Below, in pieces: positions 8,817-17,931 of a DNA stretch of 64,000 nt (its first letter is position 1; every line of letters begins with the position of its first letter). Below the pieces are notes generated by a model, which had not been told where the DNA came from, did no database searches, and was given only the letters and a program-made list of their open reading frames with translations. The position numbers were made by a program, and so were the translations under genes. The stretch is from assembly GCA_030637515.1 (NCBI GenBank), contig DAOWGM010000022.1, positions 39,937 to 103,936 of the forward strand, given 5' to 3'. The stretch comes from Bacteroidales bacterium. GTDB lineage: Bacteria; Bacteroidota; Bacteroidia; Bacteroidales; UBA12077.

Positions 8817-11108
8817 ATGAGATATAGAAAATATATAGTTTTAATTATATTTTTTACTTTGCAAATCTCTTTTCTATTTTCATCAGAAAAAAAGAACATT
8901 CTCATATTAAATTCTTACCACAAAGGTCTGCAATGGACTGATGATATTGTAAATGGCATAAATCAAAGTCTCTCTGAATATGAGTTTGAAAAAGAAGTTT
9001 TTATTGAATATTTTGATTCTAAAAGATTCTTTAATAAAGAATATCAAAAAGCATTATATGATTTGTATAAAGCTAAATATAATCAAACTGGTTTCGATAT
9101 TATAATATTATCAGATGATCATGCATTAAATTTTCTGCTTGAATATCGCGATAGCCTATTTGGAGAAGTCCCAGTTGTATTTTGTGGAATAAATAACCCC
9201 CATATTTACCCTGAAACTTATACTGGTATAATTGAAGATATCGATTATACAGATAACTTTAAACTCATAAAGGAACTTCATCCTAATTTCTCAAAAATAT
9301 ATTTTGTTGTTGATAATACAAAAACCGGAAATGTAATTTATGATAGGGCTTACAGAAGTTATCTTGCTCTTAGTAAGGGATATAGTTATGAGTTTCTTCG
9401 AGATTATAGTTTTGATGAGCTTTTTGAAAAAGTATCTTCGTTAGACGATCATTCTGTAATTCTGCTAACTGCTTTTACTAAAGATAGATTAAATGAATAC
9501 TGTTCGTATGATGAAATAGTTAGGAACCTAAGAAAACATGCTAAAGTACCTTTATATGGAGTTTGGAATTTTTATCTTGGGAAAGGAATAATTGGAGGTA
9601 AAATTATTTCAGGCTATGATCAAGGATATAAAGCTGCTAATATTGCTCAAAAAATACTTAATGGAGATATTGTAAATGAAATTAATATTGAAATGTCTGA
9701 ATCTTCATATAGGTTTGATAATAAGGAATTAAAACGGTTCGGAATTCGAAAAAGAAATTTGCCTGATAATTCAGTTATTATAAATAGTCCTTTGTCATTT
9801 TTAACAAAGAACAGACAACAAACTGTTTTCTTTAGTATAATATTTATGTTATTACTACTTGTTATTATTGTACTATGGCTATATATATTCTTCAGAAAGG
9901 CAAAAATTAAGCAGGAACGAAGGCAATTAAAAAATATTGAACTTAACAACGAAAAATTGCAACTTGCTAATGAGAAAATCGAAGAGGCAAACAAATTAAA
10001 GTCTGCTTTCCTAGCTAATATGTCTCATGAATTTAGAACTCCAATGAATGGAATTATAGGATTTTCAAAACTATTAAATGATTCTCCTGATATTGATCCT
10101 GAAACCAGAAATAAATACTTACAGATTATTCATAAGAGTGGTTATATCATTTTGGATTTGATTAACGATGTTATTGATTTATCAAAAATTGAATCAAAAA
10201 AACTAAAGATTGAGTATTCCGAATGCAATTTAAGTAATTTATTGGATGAACTTCTTAGCTTTTTTATTGCCGAACGTGATAATCATGAAAAGCAGGATAT
10301 TAAAATTCATGTTGAAAAAGAATTTGAATATAAAGACATAGCCATATATTCTGATGGTAATAGAATTAGACAGGTTTTATTTAATCTGCTAAATAACGCC
10401 TTAAAATTTACCACAAAGGGATCTATTAAGTTTGGATACTTTATAGAATCACCAAATATTTTTTTCTTCGTTAAAGACACGGGAATAGGACTTACTGAAC
10501 CTGAAAAAGAAATAATTTTTGAAAGATTTCGTCAAGTTGAAGATAAAATGACCAGAAGGTTTGGTGGTTCAGGAATTGGATTGTCAATATCAAAGGGGAT
10601 TATAGATAATTTGGATGGCAGAATTTGGGTGGATTCTGAAAAAGGAGAAGGTTCTACATTTTATTTTTCTATACCATTAAAACTCGTTGAAAAGAAGAAT
10701 GAACATGAATCTTCAAGTAAAAATACGATTCATTATTTATGGAGTGATAAAACAATTCTTATTGTTGAAGATTCCCAAATTTCTTATGAATTATTAACCA
10801 AATTTCTTAAGAATACAGAAGTAAAATTTATTCATGCGCCGGATGGAGAAAAAGCTGTTGAAATCTGCAAAAAAGAAGAAAGCATTGATCTTGTTTTAAT
10901 GGATATTCAACTTCCAATTCTTGATGGTCTTGAAGCAACTGCACAAATAAAAGAATTTAGACCCGATTTGCCCATTATAGCACAAACAGCTAATGCTATG
11001 AAAGAAGACAAACCAAATATTCTGGCATCCGGGTGTGATGATTATATTGCAAAACCAATAGACAAAACAGATTTGTTGGAAAAAATTAATATATTTTTAA
11101 GTAAATAG
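8817..11108 (+). CDS. hybrid histidine kinase with ABC substrate-binding-type sensor
   Basis: This membrane hybrid kinase has 763 aa from the chosen ATG. After a signal peptide or anchor ([21 protein letters not shown]), residues about 25-330 resemble the ABC-type substrate-binding sensor ([29 protein letters not shown]), probably periplasmic. A transmembrane helix lies near 340-362 and a short coiled coil follows. HisKA has its phosphoacceptor His near 403 ([11 protein letters not shown]), the HATPase domain shows DTGIGL and [10 protein letters not shown], and the C-terminal receiver has its Asp near 696 (LVLMDIQLP). There is no output domain after the receiver. It differs from the 20-38 kb array kinases in the sensor and in EFRTPMNG instead of EIRTPMNA. 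The ligand is unknown. The upstream TTG at 8748 lies in a terminator. Confidence 0.9.
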   Translation: MRYRKYIVLIIFFTLQISFLFSSEKKNILILNSYHKGLQWTDDIVNGINQSLSEYEFEKEVFIEYFDSKRFFNKEYQKALYDLYKAKYNQTGFDIIILSDDHALNFLLEYRDSLFGEVPVVFCGINNPHIYPETYTGIIEDIDYTDNFKLIKELHPNFSKIYFVVDNTKTGNVIYDRAYRSYLALSKGYSYEFLRDYSFDELFEKVSSLDDHSVILLTAFTKDRLNEYCSYDEIVRNLRKHAKVPLYGVWNFYLGKGIIGGKIISGYDQGYKAANIAQKILNGDIVNEINIEMSESSYRFDNKELKRFGIRKRNLPDNSVIINSPLSFLTKNRQQTVFFSIIFMLLLLVIIVLWLYIFFRKAKIKQERRQLKNIELNNEKLQLANEKIEEANKLKSAFLANMSHEFRTPMNGIIGFSKLLNDSPDIDPETRNKYLQIIHKSGYIILDLINDVIDLSKIESKKLKIEYSECNLSNLLDELLSFFIAERDNHEKQDIKIHVEKEFEYKDIAIYSDGNRIRQVLFNLLNNALKFTTKGSIKFGYFIESPNIFFFVKDTGIGLTEPEKEIIFERFRQVEDKMTRRFGGSGIGLSISKGIIDNLDGRIWVDSEKGEGSTFYFSIPLKLVEKKNEHESSSKNTIHYLWSDKTILIVEDSQISYELLTKFLKNTEVKFIHAPDGEKAVEICKKEESIDLVLMDIQLPILDGLEATAQIKEFRPDLPIIAQTANAMKEDKPNILASGCDDYIAKPIDKTDLLEKINIFLSK

Positions 11109-11145
11109 TTACATTTCTAATTTCTTCAAAACATTTGATCTTGTT

Positions 11146-11180
11146 AAGGATACCATGTTTTTTGTTAGTATCTTTTTTTT
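11146..11180 (+). terminator. terminator after the sensor kinase
   Basis: AAGGATAC pairs with GTATCTTT (one G-U pair) around a 14-base loop, followed by a run of T. It lies 38 bases after the kinase stop and before tex. Confidence 0.7.
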
Positions 11181-11230
11181 AAATGAAATTATAAAATCAT
11201 TAAATTAGCTTCTCTTAAAATAAGTATATT

Positions 11231-13363
11231 ATGAACGAAAATCATATTCTAAAAATATCAACCGACCTTTCTGTAAAAGACTGGCAAGTAAAAAATACAA
11301 TTCAATTATTTGACGAAGGAGCAACTATTCCTTTTGTGAGCAGATACAGGAAAGAAGCTACAGGTAGTTTAGACGAGGTGCAAATTGCTGCAATAAAAGA
11401 ACAGCTTGCAAAGCTAATGGAAATTGATTCGAGGAGAGAAACTATTTTAAAAACAATTGAAGAGCAGGGTAATTTAACGGATGAATTAAAAAAACGGATT
11501 GAGGAGGCTGATACTTTAACTGAACTTGAGGATATTTATTTACCATATAAACCTAAAAAGAAAACAAGGGCAACAAAAGCGAAAGAAAAAGGACTGGAGC
11601 CTTTGGCTAAAATAATAATGAAGCAACAGGAGCTTAATATTACTGGTAAAGCAGAACAATTTATAAACGATGAAGTTCCTACAATTGAAGATGCTTTTCA
11701 GGGTGCACGCGATATAATTGCAGAGTGGATAACTGAAAATGTAAGAGCAAGAAATAATATAAGAAGATTGTTTCAGCATAAATCAATAATTAAATCAAAA
11801 TCAATTAAAGGAAAAGAGCTTGAAGGAATAAAGTATAAAGATTATTTTGAATGGGAAGAGCCATTAAAACGCTGTCCTTCTCATAGATTATTGGCAATGC
11901 GAAGAGGAGAGAATGAGGGATTTTTAAAAGTCTCAATTTCTTCCGAAGAGAATGAAGCTATTGAAATGTTAGAAAACCAATTTGTTGATGGCGCTTATGA
12001 TGTTTCACAGCAAGTTCGTGAAGCTATTAAGGATTCCTATAAAAGACTTTTATCATCATCAATTGAAACTGAATATAAAAACTCATCGAAAGAAAAAGCA
12101 GATGAGGAAGCAATAAAAGTTTTTGCTGATAATCTTCGACAACTTTTATTGGCGGCACCACTTGGTCAGAAAAATGTTTTAGCTATTGATCCGGGTTTCA
12201 GAACAGGATGTAAAATTGTATGTATTGATGCTCAGGGTAATCTTGTGCATAACGAAACAATATATCCGCATCAGCCTCAGAATGAGAAAGGAATGGCTAT
12301 GAAGAAAATAGATTCAATGGTTGAAACCTTTAAAATTGATGCAATAGCAATTGGTAACGGAACTGCAAGTCGTGAAACAGAAGCCTTAGTTAAAAAAATA
12401 AGATTTACGACAGATGTGAGGGTTTTTGTTGTAAGTGAAGATGGAGCATCAATTTATTCAGCATCATCTGTAGCTCGTGAAGAATTTCCTGAGTATGATG
12501 TTACTGTTCGTGGAGCAGTTTCGATAGGAAGAAGATTAATGGATCCATTGGCTGAATTAGTGAAAATTGACCCTAAATCAATTGGTGTAGGTCAATACCA
12601 ACATGATGTTGATCAGAATAAGTTAAAAGGCAAATTAGATCAGGTTGTAGAAAGTAGTGTGAATATGGTTGGTGTAAACCTAAATACTTCAAGCAAGCAC
12701 TTGTTAACTTATATTTCAGGTCTTGGTCCGCAATTAGCACAGAATATTGTTGATTATAGGAAAGAAAATGGTGCTTTTAAATCCAGAAAAGAATTACAGA
12801 ATGTAAAACGAATGGGCGATAAGGCTTTTCAACAGGCAGCAGGTTTCCTTAGAATTGATAAAGCCGAAAATCTATTAGACAATAGCGCTGTTCATCCTGA
12901 GAGATATAAAATTGTAGAGAAAATGGCTTCGGATTTAAATTGTGAGGTAATTGATTTGATTAAAAATGAGGATCTGAGAAAGCAAATAAAATTGGAAAAC
13001 TATGTTGGAAAAGATGTGGGATTGCCAACTTTAAATGATATTCTTAAAGAATTATCCAAACCGGGTCGTGATCCACGTCAAGGAATTAAAGTATTTGAAT
13101 TTGCACACGGAATTCATAAAATAGAAGACCTGCATATTGGAATGGAATTACCCGGAATTGTTACAAATATTACGAATTTTGGAGCTTTTGTTGATGTTGG
13201 GGTAAAACAAGATGGTTTGGTACATATTTCTCAATTGGCAAATCGCTTTGTTTCTGATCCGAATGAAATAGTAAAATTGCATCAACATGTTAAAGTAAAA
13301 GTTACCGATGTTGATTTGCCAAGAAAAAGAATACAGTTAAGTATGAAGGATATTGAAAAGTAA
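11231..13363 (+). CDS. tex: Tex-family RNA-binding transcription accessory protein
   Basis: Tex is a cytoplasmic nucleic-acid-binding protein related to eukaryotic Spt6; its exact job in bacteria is unsettled. The 710-aa protein has the family architecture: helical N-terminal Tex domain (about 1-310), a YqgF/RNase H-like domain beginning at AIDPGFRTGCKIV (about 318), helix-hairpin-helix motifs (ISGLGPQLAQNIVDYR, near 495), and a C-terminal S1 RNA-binding domain (GIVTNITNFGAFVDVGVKQDGLVH, near 640). The ATG at 11231 is 122 bases after the kinase. A perfect hairpin terminator follows the stop, so the gene is probably monocistronic. Confidence 0.96.
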   Translation: MNENHILKISTDLSVKDWQVKNTIQLFDEGATIPFVSRYRKEATGSLDEVQIAAIKEQLAKLMEIDSRRETILKTIEEQGNLTDELKKRIEEADTLTELEDIYLPYKPKKKTRATKAKEKGLEPLAKIIMKQQELNITGKAEQFINDEVPTIEDAFQGARDIIAEWITENVRARNNIRRLFQHKSIIKSKSIKGKELEGIKYKDYFEWEEPLKRCPSHRLLAMRRGENEGFLKVSISSEENEAIEMLENQFVDGAYDVSQQVREAIKDSYKRLLSSSIETEYKNSSKEKADEEAIKVFADNLRQLLLAAPLGQKNVLAIDPGFRTGCKIVCIDAQGNLVHNETIYPHQPQNEKGMAMKKIDSMVETFKIDAIAIGNGTASRETEALVKKIRFTTDVRVFVVSEDGASIYSASSVAREEFPEYDVTVRGAVSIGRRLMDPLAELVKIDPKSIGVGQYQHDVDQNKLKGKLDQVVESSVNMVGVNLNTSSKHLLTYISGLGPQLAQNIVDYRKENGAFKSRKELQNVKRMGDKAFQQAAGFLRIDKAENLLDNSAVHPERYKIVEKMASDLNCEVIDLIKNEDLRKQIKLENYVGKDVGLPTLNDILKELSKPGRDPRQGIKVFEFAHGIHKIEDLHIGMELPGIVTNITNFGAFVDVGVKQDGLVHISQLANRFVSDPNEIVKLHQHVKVKVTDVDLPRKRIQLSMKDIEK

Positions 13364-13384
13364 AAGTCAATAAATTAGACAGGT

Positions 13385-13417
13385 AAGCACTTGCAATATT
13401 TGCAAGTGCTTTTTTTA
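13385..13417 (+). terminator. terminator of tex
   Basis: Perfect 12-base stem AAGCACTTGCAA / TTGCAAGTGCTT with loop TAT, followed by a T run. It ends the tex transcript 21 bases after the stop. Confidence 0.92.
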
Positions 13418-13525
13418 TTTAAAATAATGAAAATATTATTAAACTAATGTAATAATTGTTTTGTCTTAGTGTCTAAAGTTTGAAATGATTTTAATATTTA
13501 AACTGTAATTATAAATTTTTTAAAG

Positions 13526-15958
13526 ATGAATAAAATTATTACTTATGTTTTATTGATGTTTTTATCAATCAATGTATTTTCTGAAGATAATAAACCTACT
13601 GAGGCAAGTCTGGGATCTTTAAAGGGATTTGTTTTTGATTCCAATTCAAATCAACCTTTAGAATATGCAACAATCTCGATGACAAGAAAACGTAACAATC
13701 AGGTTGTTAATGGTACTATAACGGATCAGACAGGTTTTTTCAAAATAAAAGATGTTGATTTTGGAATGTACATTATTGAAATCACATTTATTGGTTATAA
13801 ATCTAAATTGTTATATGATGTTGCTATACGACCAAATGATAAAAATATTGATTTAGGTCAGTTAACATTGGAACCTGCTGTTGAGGAAATCGGTGAAGCA
13901 GTTGTTGTTGCAGATCGTCCAACTATGACATATAAAATAGATAAAAAAATTATAAATGTAAGTCAGCAACATACATCAGCTTCAGGAACTGCTGTTGAGA
14001 TTTTGGAAAACATTCCTTCTGTTACTGTTGATATTGAGGGGAATGTAAGCTTACGGGGAAGTACAAGTTTTACAGTTTTAATTGATAATAAACCAACAGT
14101 TCTCGATCCGAGCGATGCTTTAAGTCAGATACCTGCAAGTGCAATTGAGAATATTGAAGTTATTACGAATCCTTCTGCAAAGTATGATCCTGATGGGACT
14201 TCAGGAATAATAAATATAATCACCAAAAAGAATAAACTACAGGGTTTTAATGGAATTGTTAATATAAATGCTGGTACGCAAGAGAGGTATGGTGGCGATT
14301 TTCTTATAAACTGGAGAAAAGAAAGATTAAATATATATGTAGGAGCTGATCTTAATAATAGAAATCGTGAAGGAAGTATTGAGACAGAAAACAGAACCTT
14401 ATTTAATGATACAACTTCTTATTTATTATCTGATGGGGATTTTAGTCGTGGAAGAAAAACTTATAATGTACGAACAGGTTTTGATTTAACTCTTAACCCA
14501 CAAAGCTCACTTAATTTTAATGCAAGAGTTGGAAACTGGGAAATGGGAGGCTCAAGCTTTACTGACTATCAGAATTATACTTCTCCGGTTTCAACCAATG
14601 AGATATATAAGAGTGAACAGGTATCAGATCGTGGGGGATTATTTTACACATTAAGCTTAGGATATAATCATAAGTTTATGAAAAAAGGACACGAAATTAA
14701 TTCACTATTTAATTTTAGTTCACGCGATTTTGAGGAAGATAATTTTAATCAATTATTTGATGATAATAATGTAGTGACAAGTGGACAAAGATCTTTAGAG
14801 TCAGGTCCGAGAAAACATTATACTTTCCAAATGGATTATACCTTGCCACTTAGAATAGACGATAAGTTTGAAGCAGGATATAAATTCAGAATTGAAGACA
14901 GTGATCAGCTTGCTGAAATGTATCAGTATAATTCTGTAACTCAGGTTTATGATTATATGACTGATTTTATGCACGATGTAACTCACGACAGAGATATTCA
15001 CTCAATATATTCTTTGTACTCAGGCGAAATTGGCAACTTCGGTTATCAGGGAGGGCTTCGTGGCGAATATACTTTTCGTGAAATTAAACTGCTCGAAACA
15101 GGTGAAAGTTCAGTAATTGATCGTTGGGATTTGTTTCCTACAGTACATATGTCATATAATTTACCAAAAGATCAACAAACAATGGCAAGTTATACAAGAA
15201 GGATAAAAAGACCAAGAGGTTGGTATTTTGAACCATTCTTAACATGGACAGACGCCTATAATGTGAGAATTGGTAACCCCGATATTCTACCGGAATATAT
15301 TGATTCATATGAATTAAGTTACCTGAATAAGTTTGGTAGAAATTCGTTTTCTGCCGAAGTATATTATCGAATTACAAATAATAAAATTGAACGAATAAAA
15401 AGTGTTTATGACGAAAATGTTTATTTAACATCTTACGAAAATGTAGGAGACGACTATTCATTGGGTATTGAACTAATGCTTGCTGTTGACGTGCAAAAAT
15501 GGTGGCATATCGATTTAATGGGTAATATTTACGATTATCGTGTTGAGGGAGAACTTGACGGAAAAGATTTTTCAGAAAGTAGTTTTAACTGGAATGCACG
15601 ATTTAATAATACATTACGATTAGGAAAAACCACGAGAGTTCAGTTAAACGGAATGTATAATAGCCCAACAATTACTGCTCAGGGAGAACGTGATGGATTC
15701 TTAATGGCTAATTTAGCAGTTCGACAGAGTTTCTTTAAAAATAAATTGGCTGCAACTTTACAAGCCAGAGATTTGTTCGCTACAATGCGCCATTCTTCAA
15801 CTTATGAAGGCGATGATTTTTATTCTTATTTTTATTTTATTCCAAAATCGCCAACTGTAACATTAACTTTAGCTTTTAAAATTAATAATTATAAACCTGA
15901 TAGAAAAAATAGATCTAATGGTGAGATGGATGATATGGGAGGTGATGAAGAGTTTTAG
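13526..15958 (+). CDS. TonB-receptor-like outer-membrane beta-barrel protein
   Basis: This 810-aa outer-membrane protein has a signal peptide (MNKIITYVLLMFLSINVFS), a CarboxypepD_reg-like domain (about 30-115, GSLKGFVFDSNSNQPLEYATISM), a plug domain (about 135-240, VEILENIPSVTVDIEGNVSLRG and YDPDGTSGIINI) and a large C-terminal barrel of the OMP_b-brl_3 kind. It ends in an acidic, Gly/Met-rich tail (GEMDDMGGDEEF) after the last strand. No SusD partner is adjacent, so a polysaccharide utilisation role is not supported and the substrate is unknown. It is flanked by terminators on both sides, suggesting a single-gene transcript. Confidence 0.9.
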   Translation: MNKIITYVLLMFLSINVFSEDNKPTEASLGSLKGFVFDSNSNQPLEYATISMTRKRNNQVVNGTITDQTGFFKIKDVDFGMYIIEITFIGYKSKLLYDVAIRPNDKNIDLGQLTLEPAVEEIGEAVVVADRPTMTYKIDKKIINVSQQHTSASGTAVEILENIPSVTVDIEGNVSLRGSTSFTVLIDNKPTVLDPSDALSQIPASAIENIEVITNPSAKYDPDGTSGIINIITKKNKLQGFNGIVNINAGTQERYGGDFLINWRKERLNIYVGADLNNRNREGSIETENRTLFNDTTSYLLSDGDFSRGRKTYNVRTGFDLTLNPQSSLNFNARVGNWEMGGSSFTDYQNYTSPVSTNEIYKSEQVSDRGGLFYTLSLGYNHKFMKKGHEINSLFNFSSRDFEEDNFNQLFDDNNVVTSGQRSLESGPRKHYTFQMDYTLPLRIDDKFEAGYKFRIEDSDQLAEMYQYNSVTQVYDYMTDFMHDVTHDRDIHSIYSLYSGEIGNFGYQGGLRGEYTFREIKLLETGESSVIDRWDLFPTVHMSYNLPKDQQTMASYTRRIKRPRGWYFEPFLTWTDAYNVRIGNPDILPEYIDSYELSYLNKFGRNSFSAEVYYRITNNKIERIKSVYDENVYLTSYENVGDDYSLGIELMLAVDVQKWWHIDLMGNIYDYRVEGELDGKDFSESSFNWNARFNNTLRLGKTTRVQLNGMYNSPTITAQGERDGFLMANLAVRQSFFKNKLAATLQARDLFATMRHSSTYEGDDFYSYFYFIPKSPTVTLTLAFKINNYKPDRKNRSNGEMDDMGGDEEF

Positions 15959-15966
15959 GGAATTAA

Positions 15967-15998
15967 AAAAGGCTGCATTTGAACAGCCTTTCTTTTTT
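15967..15998. terminator. bidirectional terminator between convergent genes
   Basis: Hairpin AAAAGGCTG...CAGCCTTTC with T-rich flanks in both directions, between the plus-strand receptor gene and the minus-strand small membrane protein gene, whose stop codon it touches. It probably serves both. Confidence 0.85.
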
Positions 15999-16210
15999 TA
16001 TTCTGGTTTTTTTGCAGGACAAGTGCTAAATCCAAAAATAGTATAAAGTGGACAAAAACTAATAAAGCTGGTTAATACAAAAATTCCTGCAAAAACCAAC
16101 AATGCAATACCTAATGTTCCTGTTACAACTTTAAAGTAAAATAATAAGGCAATAACAATCGCAATTAGAATTCGGATTACCTTATCTGCAATACCCATAT
16201 TCCTTTTCAT
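15998..16210 (-). CDS. YgaP-like/DUF2892 small membrane protein
   Basis: This 70-aa protein matches the DUF2892 (YgaP transmembrane) family. The N-terminus MKRNMGIADKVIRILIAIV is typical (N-x-G-x-x-D-x-x-x-R). Two membrane helices are at about residues 10-28 and 32-50, and a CPLY...FSTCPAKK end carries two cysteines. In rhodanese fusions this module sits in the inner membrane; as a stand-alone protein its function is unknown. Convergent with the receptor gene upstream. Although short, it is a real gene given the recognisable family pattern. Confidence 0.87.
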   Translation of the reverse strand: MKRNMGIADKVIRILIAIVIALLFYFKVVTGTLGIALLVFAGIFVLTSFISFCPLYTIFGFSTCPAKKPE

Positions 16211-16265
16211 AATAAATTGATTAGTTTAATATTTAACTACCCAAACAACATATTATCAAGAATGT

Positions 16266-17795
16266 TTAATTAATCTTTTTAAAATCGAGGTTTTGAAAAT
16301 GAAAATCACCAGAGGGTAAATCAATTTTAAATCCAATAATATTTTCTGACTCGTTTAATTCAAATTGAATAAGACCAAAAGGTAGAAACGGATCTTTAAA
16401 TTGGACTTTAAATGTATTTTCTGACCAATGCTCTAGTACACCAGTGAAAATTAATTTAGCGGGTAACAAAGTAAGAGTTAATTTATTATTCTCAAATTTC
16501 ACCAATGCATCTCCATACATTTTATCATGGTATTTTCCTGCATACTTTTGCAAAGCTAAAGTAGGTTTAGAATCAGGATTTTTACTTGTAATTCTTTCTT
16601 TTTCGAATTCTCTCTCATCACTTTCCGATTCCAGCTTTTTGGACAAATAGTAATTAATCCAATCGTTGGTGAATTGATCAGTTATAATATCAATAATTGA
16701 ATAAAAAATGGCGTTGTTACCATAAAGCTCAAAGCCATTGTTTAAAATTATTATTCCTAAATTTTCTTCAGGTATAATAGAAACTTTGCTAATATATCCA
16801 GGCATACCACCATTATGCTCAATTATTTTTCTTCCGTTATAATCATATGTGTTCCATCCTAGAGCATAATTTCTAAAATGTATTCCAAAGCTTTCTTTTT
16901 CTTCCGATACATATCTTATGGTTTGAGCAGATGTTAAATTTCTAACTGTTTCTGAGGAAAGAATTTGTTCGTTTTTCCATTTTCCATCATTTAATAACAT
17001 CATTGTCCAGTTTGCTAAGTCACGCACGTTTGACCAAATTGATGCTGCAGGTTTTCCTGCATTAAAATCATAATAGTTAATAGTTGAATCATTGTAATGA
17101 GGAAAAGCAATCTCTTCGGTACCATCAAACTGATAATTTGAAGTTCTTGAGCTTTTCATCTCTAGTGGTGTAAAGAATTTTTGCTGAATAAAACTTTCCC
17201 ATGATTTGCCTGAAACTCTCTCAATAATCTCACCTGCAATCATGTACATATTGTTTTGGTATCCGAGATTTGTTCTAAAGTCATAAATAATAGGAAGATA
17301 TTGCATTCGGTTTATTACATCTTTATTCGAATAATCGGTATTGTACCAAAGCAAATCGCCATAAAAAGTTCCCAAACCTGTTCTATGCGATAAAATATCT
17401 CTTATTTCTACATTTTGTGTTATGTATTTATCTGATAATTTAAACTCCGGGATATAATCAATTACTTTGTCGTTCCAGTTTACAAGACCATCATCTACCA
17501 ATTTGCCAATAGCTGCAGCTGTAAAAGCCTTTGTACATGATGCAATATTGAAAATATCATTGTTATTTAAAAAATCAACAGTATTGGAATTCTTATAACC
17601 AAACGATTCTTCGTATATTATTTTATTGTCTTTTACCACTAAAACGCTTAATCCTGTTGGATGAAATTCTTTAAAAACTTTTTCACTTATTCTATCTATT
17701 TTCTGAAGATCATTTTCTTCTTTTTGCATAAATAGAATAATCGGAATAGCTATTACTAATAATAGTGGGAGAACAAATTTGACAATATTTTTCAT
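16266..17795 (-). CDS. serine hydrolase, class C beta-lactamase family, with DUF3471 tail
   Basis: This is a probable membrane-anchored or exported serine hydrolase of the beta-lactamase/D-alanyl-D-alanine peptidase fold, 509 aa from the chosen ATG. An N-terminal hydrophobic segment (VKFVLPLLLVIAIPIILF) is followed by the catalytic SxxK motif S86-C-T-K89, a YxN-like site (YQN) in the middle, and an HNGG motif (HxG-like) in the second half. The C-terminal about 100 residues (YAGKYHDKMYGDALVKF) look like a DUF3471 beta domain. The ORF-track start at 17855 adds 20 residues ahead of the hydrophobic segment; the ATG at 17795 gives a normal signal. Substrate is unknown; resistance should not be assumed, since most relatives are peptidases or esterases. 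Confidence 0.88.
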   Translation of the reverse strand: MKNIVKFVLPLLLVIAIPIILFMQKEENDLQKIDRISEKVFKEFHPTGLSVLVVKDNKIIYEESFGYKNSNTVDFLNNNDIFNIASCTKAFTAAAIGKLVDDGLVNWNDKVIDYIPEFKLSDKYITQNVEIRDILSHRTGLGTFYGDLLWYNTDYSNKDVINRMQYLPIIYDFRTNLGYQNNMYMIAGEIIERVSGKSWESFIQQKFFTPLEMKSSRTSNYQFDGTEEIAFPHYNDSTINYYDFNAGKPAASIWSNVRDLANWTMMLLNDGKWKNEQILSSETVRNLTSAQTIRYVSEEKESFGIHFRNYALGWNTYDYNGRKIIEHNGGMPGYISKVSIIPEENLGIIILNNGFELYGNNAIFYSIIDIITDQFTNDWINYYLSKKLESESDEREFEKERITSKNPDSKPTLALQKYAGKYHDKMYGDALVKFENNKLTLTLLPAKLIFTGVLEHWSENTFKVQFKDPFLPFGLIQFELNESENIIGFKIDLPSGDFHFQNLDFKKIN

Positions 17796-17878
17796 CGCAT
17801 GGTTTTTATAATAATAAGAGTCAATTAAAGTAATTAATTTATTAGCAAAAATCAATTCTTCGAATATATTTAAACTAA

Positions 17879-17910
17879 CAACCCGGATTTCAATGTTGAA
17901 ATTCGGGTTG
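17879..17910. terminator. long hairpin between two minus-strand genes
   Basis: Stem of 15 bases (CAACCCGGATTTCAA with TTGAAATTCGGGTTG, one G-U) and a 2-base loop, 21 bases beyond the stop of the permease gene. The following T run on the minus strand is poor, so termination is likely but not certain; a transcript-end protecting role is also possible. Confidence 0.6.
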
Positions 17911-17931
17911 TTTCTGAATTATTAATTTACA

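Noticed and set aside
16266-17795. Beta-lactamase resistance gene
   Set aside because: The family has SxxK and HxG motifs but mostly comprises peptidases and esterases; no class C hallmark lets me claim resistance.
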